The notes under the pieces were generated by a model that was not told the origin of the DNA, ran no database searches, and worked only from the letters and a program-made list of their open reading frames with translations. From contig CAWCBG010000004.1 in assembly GCA_963793845.1 (NCBI GenBank), forward strand, positions 186,001-250,000: a DNA stretch of 64,000 nucleotides, in the 5' to 3' direction. This document shows positions 22,084 through 33,509 of the stretch, piece after piece. This DNA comes from CAWCBG01 sp963793845 (lineage in GTDB: Bacteria > Acidobacteriota > Terriglobia > Terriglobales > Acidobacteriaceae). Both the position numbers and the translations under genes were made by a program. The first letter of the stretch is position 1; the number at the start of each line of letters is the position of its first letter.

Positions 22084-22776
22084 GTGAAGCTGATTTCCGG
22101 AATGACTTTATCGTCATCGCTTGGCATGTTCCTTCTGTTATCTCTATCTTTCGCGGTGGCTCAGCCGCCGCAACTAACCCCGTTTACCGCCGACATGAGC
22201 TATAGCGGTGTTGCACACGGAGCGCGGCCCGCCCGCGACATGGACGGCAAAATTTACTTCGCGCAGGGTCATATGCGCATGGACGTTCAGGGCGGGCCAG
22301 GTGGGCCAGGCGGTGGACAGAGCATCATCATCACTAACTTTAAGGAGCAGGTCACCGACATCCTGCTGCCTGCCCAACACATGTATATGGAGCACAAGAT
22401 GGGCGAGGGCCCAGGCGCCCGCCGGCCCGGAATGATGCCCAGCATCAAGCCGTTCCGCGATCCCAGCAATCCTTGCGCCGAGCAGGAAGGCTATACGTGC
22501 AAGAACCTTGGGACAGAGGAAGTCAACGGCCGCACCTGCGACCATTGGCAGATCACCGATAACCATGGCAGGATCACCAATACCTGGGTGGATCAGAAGC
22601 TGCACTTCCCCATCAAGAGCGTAAACGAAGACGGCACCTGGGAGCTTACGAATATCAAGGAAGGCGAACCCGATGCCAGCCTCTTTCAAATCCCCGCCGG
22701 CTACACCAAGATGGACATGGGGAACATGATGCACGGTATGCCCGGAGGCATGCAGGGCGGGCCGCCTCAGCAGTAA
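22084..22776 (+). CDS. Secreted protein of unknown function (DUF4412-like)
   Basis: A 230-residue protein starting at GTG 22084, with AAGGAG (in ATTAAGGAGATCCTCTT) upstream and a signal peptide (LGMFLLLSLSFAVAQ). The body has FTADMSYSG..., KIYFAQGHMRMDV, a Gly/Pro-rich loop (GGPGGPGGGQ), and a cysteine pair in CAEQEGYTCKNLGTEEVNGRTCDHW, then VDQKLHFPIKSV...WELTNIKEGEPDASLFQIPAGYTKM. That beta-strand pattern, in which an extracted metal or lipid-bound layer is inferred, resembles DUF4412 and outer-membrane lipoprotein-sorting-like folds. The tail is Met/Gly/Pro/Gln rich. No function can be assigned. A good terminator follows 20 bp downstream. Confidence 0.75.
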   Translation: MKLISGMTLSSSLGMFLLLSLSFAVAQPPQLTPFTADMSYSGVAHGARPARDMDGKIYFAQGHMRMDVQGGPGGPGGGQSIIITNFKEQVTDILLPAQHMYMEHKMGEGPGARRPGMMPSIKPFRDPSNPCAEQEGYTCKNLGTEEVNGRTCDHWQITDNHGRITNTWVDQKLHFPIKSVNEDGTWELTNIKEGEPDASLFQIPAGYTKMDMGNMMHGMPGGMQGGPPQQ

Positions 22777-22795
22777 AGCATCGGCCGGTTGACCT

Positions 22796-22826
22796 AGCGG
22801 CGGGGGCGACTCCGCCGCTTTTTCTT
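22796..22826 (+). terminator. Rho-independent terminator after the secreted DUF4412-like gene
   Basis: AGCGGCGGGG...CCGCCGCT hairpin followed by TTTTTCTTT, 20 bp after the stop at 22776. Confidence 0.8.
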
Positions 22827-22983
22827 TGGCCGGACTCGATCACGTTCTGGCCACGTCTCTGCCCGCAACTCAAAAAAACGATATTCTAATGAGGTTTCGT
22901 GCATTTCTTTCTTGCCAAGACTTGGCCCGGTTCTTACCATGTATTCCAAGAAGCATCTTTCAATCCTTTCTCAGGGTGGGGTC

Positions 22984-24474
22984 ATGAACCGTCGCAAGTT
23001 CTTCGGAGTAACCGCCGGCAGCGTTGCTGCCACAATTCTCGCGCGCAGTTCGATGCTGAAGGCTATGCCTTTGTCCGCGACGCAGCAATCCCATCTTGAG
23101 CCCGACTACCTGCCCGAAACTCCCGGAGTTCCGCCGGCACCTTATCAGTTCCCGAGCAATTTCTACTGGGGATCGGCGACCGCGTCCTATCAAGTGGAGG
23201 GCGCATGGAAGGAAGACGGCAAAGGCGAGTCCATCTGGGACCACTTCGCTCACACCACCGGCAAAATCAAGGGAGCGGCCACCGGCGACGTCGCTTGCGA
23301 TTCGTACCACCTCTCGAAAGAAGACGTCGCGATCATGAAACAGCTCAACCTGAAGAGTTGCCGCTTCTCGGTCGCGTGGCCCCGCATTCAGCCCGACGGC
23401 ACCGGCGCCGTCAACCAGAAAGGCCTGGACTACTACAAGCAGTTGCTGGATTACCTGCATGCTGCCGGAATTCGCCCGGCGGTGACGATTTATCACTGGG
23501 ACTTGCCGCAGACCCTGGAAACCGCTGGTGGCTGGCCTAATCGCGACACCGCCGGGCGCTTCGTCGACTACGTCAACATCGTGATGAAGGGGCTTGGCGA
23601 CCGCGCAGACACCTGGTGCATCTTCAACGAGCCCAACATCTTCACCTGGCTTGGCTATGGCACCGGGGTTCACGCCCCAGGACGCACTGACTGGGATGCG
23701 TTCCTCAAGGCCACGCACGTCGTGAACCTCGCACAGGGCATGGCGTTCCGCGCCATCAAAGCGGCGTATCCCAAAGCTGAAGCCAGCTCGGCCATCACCA
23801 TGGCCGACGCCGTTCCCCGCTCCAACTCCGCCGCCGATAAGGAAGCTGCTGAGCGCTACGAGGCGTACCGCAACTTGTGGTTCCTCGATCCGGCACTGAA
23901 GGGCCGCTATCCCAAGATTCTGGCAACCGACGAAGTGCTCAGCCGGATGGATGTTCGGCCCGGCGACATGGAAATCACCCGCGCTCCCTTGGATTACCTT
24001 GCCATCAATTACTACGACCGCACCATCGTCTATGACAACGGCGACAACGGAGTCATGCGCCAGGGCCAGGTGGAGGGCGATGAAGGTCCTAAGACGGAGA
24101 ACGGCTGGGAGATCTGGCCGGACGGCTTTTACAACGTACTCACCAAGATCAATCGGACCTACAAGCCGAAAGCCATCGAGATCACTGAGAACGGCTGCTC
24201 TTATGGCGATGTGCCCGACGAAACCGGACGCGTCCCGGATGAGCGTCGCATCCGCTTCTTCCGCAGCTACATCGGCGCTGTGGCTCGCGCACACAAGGAA
24301 GGCGTCCCCATTCGCGCCTATCACGCCTGGAGTCTGCTGGACAATTACGAATGGGCTGAAGGCTACTCGCAACGCTTCGGCTTCGTCTTCGTCGACTTCC
24401 GTACCTTGAAGCGCACCATAAAGGACTCGGGCAACTGGTATGCGAAACTTTCGGAGACGGGTAAGCTGAGCTAG
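22984..24474 (+). CDS. GH1 family beta-glucosidase, Tat-exported
   Basis: A 496-residue glycoside hydrolase family 1 enzyme. The N-terminus MNRRKFFGVTAGSVAATIL is a twin-arginine signal, so it is probably exported folded. Family signatures: FYWGSATASYQVEGAWKEDGKG near the start, IYHWDLPQ, the acid/base Glu in FNEPN (E216) and the nucleophile in ITENG (E402), and HAWSLLDNYEWAEGYSQRFGF near the end. It hydrolyses beta-linked glucosides or related disaccharides in the periplasm. ATG 22984 is chosen because it begins the Tat motif; the longer open frame from 22912 has no merit. The gene is intact and followed by a terminator, so it appears monocistronic. The exact sugar cannot be read. Confidence 0.93.
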   Translation: MNRRKFFGVTAGSVAATILARSSMLKAMPLSATQQSHLEPDYLPETPGVPPAPYQFPSNFYWGSATASYQVEGAWKEDGKGESIWDHFAHTTGKIKGAATGDVACDSYHLSKEDVAIMKQLNLKSCRFSVAWPRIQPDGTGAVNQKGLDYYKQLLDYLHAAGIRPAVTIYHWDLPQTLETAGGWPNRDTAGRFVDYVNIVMKGLGDRADTWCIFNEPNIFTWLGYGTGVHAPGRTDWDAFLKATHVVNLAQGMAFRAIKAAYPKAEASSAITMADAVPRSNSAADKEAAERYEAYRNLWFLDPALKGRYPKILATDEVLSRMDVRPGDMEITRAPLDYLAINYYDRTIVYDNGDNGVMRQGQVEGDEGPKTENGWEIWPDGFYNVLTKINRTYKPKAIEITENGCSYGDVPDETGRVPDERRIRFFRSYIGAVARAHKEGVPIRAYHAWSLLDNYEWAEGYSQRFGFVFVDFRTLKRTIKDSGNWYAKLSETGKLS

Positions 24475-24495
24475 GCGGATGCGATTCATGGAATG

Positions 24496-24532
24496 GAGGT
24501 GGCCCGGATGATGCCCCACCTCTTTCCTTTTC
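24496..24532 (+). terminator. Rho-independent terminator after the beta-glucosidase
   Basis: GAGGTGG...CCACCTC stem followed by TTTCCTTTTC, 22 bp after the stop at 24474. Confidence 0.7.
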
Positions 24533-24679
24533 AATAACATAGCCCTGTGACTTAGCTCACCGTTCGATGTGCGATATCACCGCTGAGCCGCCAATTCCAT
24601 CCATTAGACCTATCTTGATTGGCGCATCCGGCTCTGCCCATTAGCCTGTAACTGTGGCAAGGTGTGGAACTTGGCAAAT

Positions 24680-24695
24680 TGTTCCACGTGGAACA
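24680..24695. promoter_or_regulatory. parS: parS-like ParB binding site
   Basis: TGTTCCACGTGGAACA is a perfect 16-bp palindrome and fits the bacterial chromosomal parS consensus (TGTTNCACGTGNAACA). It lies 31 bp upstream of the radical SAM start codon. parS sites bind ParB, load SMC and cluster around oriC in most bacteria. No parA, parB, dnaA or gyrB is in the window. A random perfect match in 64 kb is very unlikely. Confidence 0.85.
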
Positions 24696-24726
24696 TTGTT
24701 CCCCCCATTTCTTTCGAGAGGCGTAA

Positions 24727-26830
<2,104 letters not shown>

Positions 26831-26865
26831 GCAGTTGTCAGTTGTCGGTTACCCGTTGTCAGCCA

Positions 26866-26897
26866 AACCGGTCGCGCCAGCGGCCGGTTTTGTTTTG
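26866..26897 (+). terminator. Rho-independent terminator after the radical SAM gene
   Basis: AACCGG...CCGGTT stem within AAACCGGTCGCGCCAGCGGC followed by TTTTGTTTT, 36 bp after the stop. The region from here to 27138 has no recognisable feature. Confidence 0.65.
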
Positions 26898-27153
26898 CGC
26901 GGGGTTTGATTCTCGGGCGCTGCCGTTCTTAGCTGAGGATGCACTTCTACAAGACTAAGCCAGGCAGAAGCCCAGACCGGGATGCCACGAAGGTGGCCAA
27001 GTCGTTCTGGCACATTCTTCGGAGTTTCAATATCCACTCGGAAGCTTTATCCGCTGACTACGTTCGATTTGAGCGGTTATTCCCTTGACACAAATGCGCA
27101 CTGTGCTACCGTAGTCGCCACCTCGCGTTAACCGGTTCGAGGACAAAATCTCC

Positions 27154-27264
27154 ATGACTACTGAGGATAAAATCTTCATGACTACTCTCGACAGGATAGT
27201 TATATACGTCGGCGTTCTGCTGGCCGTGCTACTCGCATGTGCTTTAGGTCTGTATTGGGGGTGA
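27154..27264 (+). CDS. Small single-pass membrane protein (36 aa)
   Basis: ATG 27154 with GAGGA 10 nt upstream encodes MTTEDKIFMTTLDRIVIYVG followed by VLLAVLLACALGLYWG: a short polar head and one hydrophobic helix. The ribosome-binding and start region is tandemly duplicated (27139-27162 and 27163-27186, 22 of 24 bases alike), so ATG 27178 has its own GAGGA and would give a 28-residue form. I do not recognise a family. It is just upstream of a degraded open frame (to 27780), so it may also be the N-terminal anchor of that broken gene. Confidence 0.45.
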   Translation: MTTEDKIFMTTLDRIVIYVGVLLAVLLACALGLYWG

Positions 27265-27418
27265 GCAGTGACGCCTTCGGACCGAGAACTTGGCAACCGA
27301 GCAATTGTAATTGGTCTAGTTGGAATAGATTGGCCGTAATATTGGCTGGATTGGCCTATTTCTCTCCTCGCAAGGCAAGTTCTCCCCCGGGCCATCCAGC
27401 CCTGTTAGGACAATTCCC

Positions 27419-27780
27419 GGTGTAAGTGATGCGCCGCCCCTCACCGTCTATATTTTCACGTCAGACGATGGCAAATGTTACCTAATGCCTCCAATATCAG
27501 ACTTGTTTACCGTTGGAAATCCGGGAGTACCCTATCAAATTGTTTGGACTGGCATCGGAAACCCTCATAGCTATACGCTGACGTTGTCTGCCGCACTGAA
27601 GGACTCCCTCGGAACAAGGTTACGACAATACCCATTCCCACGGGAGCCTCATCTTCACAATATGACGCCAGTGTAGTGACACCAAGTGGGACAGCGATCG
27701 GATATACGAACATCACGCGGGATCCAGCAGGTACACAGTGTTTGTCCGCAGTTCCAATCGGAGTTCGTGTCACGCACTAA
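27419..27780 (+). pseudogene. Small protein of unknown function, frameshifted
   Basis: Two overlapping frames make sense as one protein: APPLTVYIFTSDDGKCYLMP...GNPHSYTLTLSAALKDSLGT, then after a one-base change near 27615, VTTIPIPTGASSSQYDASVV...TPSGTAIGYTNITRDPAG, ending in RVTH-stop at 27780. The composition (Thr, Ser, Gly, alternating strands) suggests an exported beta-rich protein. The 5' part runs back toward the small membrane protein at 27154 but also changes frame near 27415. No family is recognised. An equally long open frame on the other strand (27507-27773) has a less natural composition and is regarded as a shadow. Confidence 0.4.
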
Positions 27781-27791
27781 TGTTGGATCGC

Positions 27792-30391
27792 CTAGTTGCC
27801 GTTTAGCAACTTCTTGAAGTCGGGGCTCGATTTGATAGGCTCAAAGTCCGGTGTATCTCGAACGATTGTCCGTGAATACCCAGCCGCAGCGGCCTTTTCA
27901 GCCAAGTCAGCGTTTGCTCGGTTTCGCCAAAGTGGTTATAGATCGACTGCTGCACGGAAATAATACCTCAGCGTCTGAAGGCGCGATCATGTTGTGCGCT
28001 GTTTATTAGTCGAGCGCCACCCGCTTGTCGTCGATCATCGCCGTGTAATTAGCAAGATATGCCAGAATCGAGCGAATCTCGTGGGTTGACCTTCAGTTCG
28101 GATATAGCAATCGAGATCGCCTGCTCGATAGCATTGCCGAGCTTCGTGCTCGCCGCTCCGGGCTCCAGTAAAGTGCATCGCCAAGGTTTCCCCAATATGC
28201 CCAATTGCCCTCATTGATCTACAGCTTGCTGCTGCGAGGATTATGCCGCATTCAGGGAAACCGATGCATCAGGAAAGTAAGCTGGCCGAGGTCGTGTAGG
28301 CATCCAGGCTGGGACGAAGCTCAATCGAACGTTTAAAAGCGTCAATTGCCTCCCCATAACGCCCTTGCGGTGACATAGGCACCTCCGAGAGTCGCGTAAC
28401 CCTGGTAGTTGTCCGGAGCAAGTTGGGTTGCCTTCAGGAACATCGCTGCGGCGTCGGAATACCGCGCCTGGTTGTAGTAGAAAAGCCCGAGCCAGCTATA
28501 CACTCCCCAGTAATTGGGGCGGAGAGCGATAGCTTTCTTGTAGCTGTCTTCTGCGGCTGAAAAGTTCCCTATGCTTACGTATAAGCATTCGGCCAGGCCG
28601 CGCAGCGCTTCATCGTTTTGACCATCCGAGTGCAATGCCCGCTTGAACTCTTCCACTGCTTTGTCATATTGCCCTGTACCGTTGAGTACATTGCCCAGGC
28701 AGACGTGTCCTTCGACAGGTCGGGATTGAGGAGTCAATGCCTTTGCGCAATTGCTAGAGGCTTCTGCCACCAACTCATTCCCTTTGTCCAATCGCTGGAA
28801 CTCCATCCAGTAAGCATTGCCCAAGGCCGGCATAGCCCAGCGCATAGTTCGAATCGATGGTCAGCGCCCGCTTGAACTCTGAGATCGCGCTGTCAATGTT
28901 TTCCGGCTTTTCGTACTCCTGCAGATAGCCTCGCCCACGGATGTAGGCTTCGTAGGCTGCAGGCTGGGTATCCTGATTGGCGTTCAATCGGCGACGCTCT
29001 TCCGGCCGGATTTGCGCCGGCAGCATATCCAGCGCGGCACTGACGACCTGGTCTTGCAGCGCGAAGGCGTCCGTCATCTCGGCTTCGATGGTCTTAGCGG
29101 CAAGCTGCCGCCGAGTTTTTGCGTCGACAAGGTAGCAGTTAATGCGGACAGTCTGTCCCATGCGTTGCAGGCTGCTCTCCAGCACCAGGTCGGTACCAAA
29201 CTCCCGCCGTGCCTCTTCGGCGGTCTTCACGCCCTGGTCGCGCAGGTCGCGCGGCGACACCACTTGAATCGCGTCACTGTTGCTGGCCTCCACCAGTTTG
29301 GCGGCAACCGTCTCGGTCAAGCCCAGTCCCAGCGCGCTGGTGGCCGGGTCCTGACCGATCGTATCCATGGGCAACACCGCCATGATCCTCTGTTGCACAT
29401 GGGGCGGAGCACGCCATTTCCAGGCAAGGACGCCGGCCACAGTTCCGAGGAGCAGCATTGCCGCGAACGCCAGCAGCCCACGCTTACGGCGCCAAACGCC
29501 AGCCCGCGACCCTCTCCAACTCGGGTCGGACGCCGTGGTAGCTTCTCCTTTGTCAATGTCCTCTAAGTCGGCCAGAAGTTCATTGGCCGACTGATAGCGA
29601 CTCCGCGGATCCTTCTCCAGGCATTTCAGAATTACGGCCTCGAGCGCCGGCGAGATAGCCGGGTTCGTCGTTCGCGCACCCGGTGGCTGAGTATGGACGA
29701 TGGCGTCTCGAAGCGCTTCCCCGTGTTGCGGGAACAGGCGCGCACCGGTGGACATTTCGTAGAGAACCACACCGGCTGAATAGATATCCGAACGGGTATC
29801 AGGCTCGTTTCCCTGCACCTGTTCGGGCGCCAGGTAAGCCGGAGTTCCGGCAGCGGGATGCTGGGCAATTTCCGGGACGGTGACGGTGTCGTCTTCCGGC
29901 GTGGCAAACAACTGCGAGAGGCCGAAATCGATGATCTTCAGCACATTGTCCGGAGTTACCCGCAGATTGCCGGGCTTCAGATCGCGATGCAGCACGCGGT
30001 GCGCATGAGCAACTGCCAATCCGCGCGCCAGTTGAATGCCGAGCCCAAGCACCTCCTTCTCCGCAAGGGCGCCGCCCAGCAGTTGGTCGTTCAGCGAGAT
30101 GCCCGGCACATATTCCAGTACCAGGTAGTCCATTCCCTCTTCCGAATGGAAGTCGTAGACCGCTTCAACATTGGGATGATTGAGCCGGCTGAGGAACAAG
30201 GCCTCGCGGCGGAAGCGGGCTCGAGCGGACGAATCTTTGGTGGACTCCGGGTTCAGGACCTTGATGGCGACATCGCGCTCCAGTCGCAGGTCCCAGGCGC
30301 GATACACCACGCCCATTCCGCCCGCGCCAAGCTCCTCGATCAGCCGAAAATGGCTGAAATTTTGCCCGGGAGTGAGGCTAGGCGCCGCCAT
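27792..30391 (-). pseudogene. Ser/Thr kinase with TPR repeats, C-terminal third heavily frameshifted
   Basis: ATG 30391 (MAAPSLTPGQNFSHFRL) opens a PknB-type kinase: GAGGMGVVYRAWD, VAIKVL, HRDLKPGNLRV, IDFGLSQLF, APEQVQGNEPDTRSDIYS, then a membrane helix (LLAFAAMLLLGTVAGVLAW), an AVLPMDTIG sensor-like segment and TPRs. The first frame ends at 28775; an extra G near 28825 shifts into the frame 28845-28342 (TPRs), another shift near 28360 gives RYGEAIDAFKRSIEL, and remnants NLGDALYWSP, AISIAISELKVNPRDSL, NYTAMIDDKRVALD and YSRTIVRDTPDFEPIKSSPD to KKLLNGN-stop reach 27792 in changing frames. So the apparent gene desert at 27.8-28.3 kb is the decayed tail. The kinase domain itself is intact and might still be made. 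Confidence 0.8.
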
Positions 30392-30465
30392 AGAGCGATA
30401 CGTATAGCGAATCGTATGATGGTTCCATGCGACGGTCAACACATGGCTGGAGGTAACCTCCGGAG

Positions 30466-31876
30466 TTACTTCAGCGGCTTGCCCAGCGCCGTCCGCTGGT
30501 GAGTTAAGAACGCCTCCGTGCGTTCGCGGACGACGTCGGCTACGTCGGCCGGATTCAGCGTCGCCGCCCGGATCATCCGGCTCTTCACCGCTTCCGCGGG
30601 CTGCGAGGCCGCCATCTCCACCTCCAGCATCTGGCTCAACTGCAAGAGTGCATGCTGATGCTCGGTGAGCGGCGTGGTCTCGGGCGTGATGGTAAGCGCC
30701 GCAACCTGCGAAATTAACGCAGGCGTGTTGGTGCGCGGCTGGGCGAGAAACTCGTTATCGAAACCGTTGGCCTGCGGAACCCGCGCGCCCAGCGCAGCCA
30801 GGTTCACACCGAACTTGCTTCCCGCATAATGCAGCATGCTGGTGTGGTCATACTTGGTGTGAGTCACTCCGGCGTCGACCCAGGGCGAAACCAGAATGGC
30901 CGGCACGCGAATCCCCAGCTGGTTGAAGGCGAATTTGCTGGTGTTGCCGTCTGGCGCCACCGTCTTTCCGGTCGCGGGATCATTAGGATCGGGAAACACG
31001 TGGTCATAGAATCCGCCGTGCTCGTCGTAAACAATGACCAGCAGCGTACTATTCCACAACTCGGCGTTGCCGCGGATAGCGTTGTAGACCGTGGCAATCA
31101 GCGCCTCGCCGTTCTGCACGCCGTGGACCGGATGCTGGTCGCTCTCGCTCGGCCCGAAGTAGTGCGGCTCGATGAAGGTATACGCAGGAAACTGGCTGGC
31201 CGGACCCGCCGCGTCCTTCACGAAGTCGTCGTCGAAATGATGATAGTGGCCGGGATGTTGCAGTTGATGAGTGAGCAGCAGGCTCTGCGCGATGTCGCCG
31301 TAATAAATTCTCCAGTTGATATTGGCCGTCGACAGCAGGTCGTAGAAGGTCGTCTGGTCATAGGCGTGGAACAGCGCCGGCAGCAGGGTCATGTCCACGT
31401 GGCCCTTGGAAGTGCCGCTGTGCGCAAACAGGCGGTTGGGCCAGGTCGGACCGGGCAACGACGAGAACCAGCGATCGCACACCAGGAAATTCTTCGCCAG
31501 CGTATGCAACGAGCGCAGGCTGTCCAAGCGGAAAGAAGTTCATGATCTGCTGCAACGCATCCGAGCTGGCAGTCGGATAAGCATGACCGAAGCTGTTCAC
31601 GAATCCCGAATTGTTGCCGCTCATCTGGCCGAGCACGTCGCCGAGATCGTGCTTGGGATCGTTGCCGCCAAGCTTGGTGTCGTCCGAGCCGGCCCGCTGG
31701 GTAAACGGAATCGGCGGTGGCGGAGGAGTTCCCGGCATTTGAAAGTTGTTCTGCTGGGGATGTGCGGGATCGATGCCATCGATCGCCGGGTTGGCCGTGT
31801 GCAGACATCCGGCCATCTGATCGAACGAACGGTTTTCCAGCATCAGCACCACGATATGTTGAATGTTGTCTGCCAT
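30466..31876 (-). CDS. Phosphoesterase / phospholipase C-type (PF04185 family), one frameshift
   Basis: ATG 31876 has a perfect AGGAGG 6 nt upstream. The N-terminus MADNIQHIVVLMLENRSFDQM is the hallmark of this family (Asn of ENRSFD is the catalytic/metal region). After a one-base gain near 31527 (CTTGG where CTTG is needed) the frame continues DSLRSLHTLAKNFLVCDRWF, FAHSGTSKG, WRIYYGD, IVYDEHGGFYDHV and IRVPAILVSPW, all conserved in bacterial phospholipase C and acid phosphatase AcpA relatives. Repaired length is about 470 residues. No signal peptide is seen, unlike many secreted members. Substrate could be a phospholipid or another phosphate ester. Confidence 0.85.
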
Positions 31877-32384
31877 CACTCACCTCCTGACTGCCATCAC
31901 CTACACTTGCTCGATATTTGGTCCCAAGTTCACCGCGTCACTCGGTCGAACAGAGCTGACGTCTGTATGAATCAGCCGAGGGCGTTCGCTTCGTGCGCCC
32001 GACTTCGAGTGCAAGGCGTGCATTTTGCCGTACGCTTCGAGCCTGGTTCAGCGTCCGATAACGTGTGCGCCCCCTTATGCCCTTATTTAGAATCAACAAC
32101 TTGGCGAAAAAATCCCGCCAAAATATTGAGCGCGTTAGACTTATACGTAAAATATTGAGCCGCCAGCACTTACGCTATGCTCTTCGGCACACGTAATGAG
32201 CATCCAGCGCCGAAGCCAGGCACCTCCAGCGGCAGAGTACCGCCGACCCGGAAAGCGCGCAAGTTACGAAAGTGTGGTTTTGGAACAGGCCAAACATGTT
32301 AGGTAGCACGCAACGCGATAGGTTGGAGGATCCCGGTGCTGTCTCGATTAGCTTCCGCGCACTCGTGCGTTTCGCCGCGCTTCG
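31877..32384. other. Intergenic region with a paired-box repeat
   Basis: No gene recognised. Apart from the ribosome binding site of the phosphoesterase and repeat copy 2 (32090-32172), I see no structured element. The stop of menC lies at 32385. Confidence 0.55.
32090..32172 (+). repeat. Paired AAAATATTGA-box repeat, copy 2
   Basis: AGAATCAACAACTTGGCG, AAAAAATCCCGCC, then AAAATATTGAG at 32120-32130 and 32149-32159 (29-bp period), each followed by ACTTA (ACTTATACGT and ACTTACG). Best-preserved copy of the family. Confidence 0.75.
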
Positions 32385-33497
32385 TCATCTCTCAGTGATC
32401 GCTTCCCTGCGCACCGTCAGTTGCTCGATCAGGTCTCTTCGCAGCTCGTATCCACGGCCCGGCTGGTTGCTGACTAGGATGGTCCCTGTCGGCGAGACCG
32501 TAACTTCCGGCTCGATGATGTCTTCCTTCCAATAGCGCTTTGAAGCCGACACATCCCCCGGAAGGCGGAAGTTCGGCAGCGTGGAGAGTGCCACGTTGTG
32601 GGAGCGGCCAACGCCCGACTCCAGCATACCTCCGCACCACACCGGCACTCCGAATCGCTGCGCCACATCGTGCACGGCGATCGCCTCGGAGAAGCCTCCG
32701 ACCCGGCCGACCTTGATGTTCACGATGCGGCACGCACCCAGCTCGAGGGCCGCTTCCGCATCGCGTGCGCTGCGGATGGCTTCATCCAGGCAGATCGCCG
32801 TCTTCAATTGTTTCTGCAATCGGGTGTGGAAGTAGAAATCGTCGCTCCATAGCGGCTGCTCGATCATCAGCAGCTTGAACTCTTCGAATCGCTTGAGATG
32901 ATCGACATCGTCAAGCGTGTAGGCCGAGTTGGCGTCGCAGCTCAGCAGGATGTCGGGCCAGCGTGCCCGAATCTTGGCCAATACCTCGACATCCCACCCC
33001 GGCTTCACCTTCACCTTGATGCGCTGGTATCCGGCGGCAAGCTCAGTTTCAATCTTCTGCAACAGTCGTTCGTGCGAATCCTGGATACCGATGCTGACGC
33101 CACAGGCAATCTCGCGCTCGGTTCCGCCCAATAACTGCCAGAGGGGAACAGCTTTCGCCTGGGCCTCGGCATCCCATACGGCGTTCTCCAGCGCCGCTTT
33201 GGCCATGCGATGCTCGCGCACCCGCGCCAGTAGCGCTGGAACCTCGCGGCCCGACTCAATGGTCTTGCCCAGCAGCGCGGGAGCAAGATACCGCACCATC
33301 ACATCCCAAGCACCGTCGATGTACTCCTCGCTGTAGTAAGGATCCTCGCCGGCAACACACTCGCCCCAGCCTTCCAGGCCCTCGCTATGCACAGTGCATA
33401 GCAGAATGCGCCGGGTATAGGTGCGTCCGAAGCTGGTCTCGAAGAAATGGACAAGAGGAATGGTGAGTTCGCGCAGGGTGATGGCTTCGGTTTTCAT
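32385..33497 (-). CDS. menC: o-Succinylbenzoate synthase / enolase-superfamily dipeptide epimerase or NAAAR
   Basis: A 370-residue enolase-superfamily enzyme of the MenC/N-acylamino-acid racemase group. The capping domain (to about residue 125: LVHFFETSFG, WGECVAGEDPYYSEEYIDGAW) precedes the barrel. Catalytic lysines are in RIKVKVKPGWD and NIKVGRVGG; metal ligands are in LSCDANSAY, MIEQPL and CLDEAI, and VWCGGMLESGVGR is the C-terminal signature. By family it dehydrates SHCHC to o-succinylbenzoate in menaquinone synthesis, or racemises N-acyl amino acids. No other men genes are near. It sits 12 bp from the GNAT gene, a frequent neighbour, so an operon with GNAT and mazG is likely. Confidence 0.85.
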   Translation of the reverse strand: MKTEAITLRELTIPLVHFFETSFGRTYTRRILLCTVHSEGLEGWGECVAGEDPYYSEEYIDGAWDVMVRYLAPALLGKTIESGREVPALLARVREHRMAKAALENAVWDAEAQAKAVPLWQLLGGTEREIACGVSIGIQDSHERLLQKIETELAAGYQRIKVKVKPGWDVEVLAKIRARWPDILLSCDANSAYTLDDVDHLKRFEEFKLLMIEQPLWSDDFYFHTRLQKQLKTAICLDEAIRSARDAEAALELGACRIVNIKVGRVGGFSEAIAVHDVAQRFGVPVWCGGMLESGVGRSHNVALSTLPNFRLPGDVSASKRYWKEDIIEPEVTVSPTGTILVSNQPGRGYELRRDLIEQLTVRREAITER

Positions 33498-33509
33498 GTG
33501 ATTTGGATG

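Noticed and set aside
22960..24540. Long open frame of 526 codons on the minus strand
   Set aside because: It is fully antisense to the GH1 beta-glucosidase, has no domain pattern and reflects GC-rich codon bias. The same holds for the long antisense frames at 16497-17525, 25957-26598 and 39589-40503.
27507..27773. Minus-strand open frame of 88 codons opposite the frameshifted small protein
   Set aside because: The plus-strand frames give a more natural protein composition and continue across a single repairable frameshift to a stop at 27780; the minus frame has no supporting signals.
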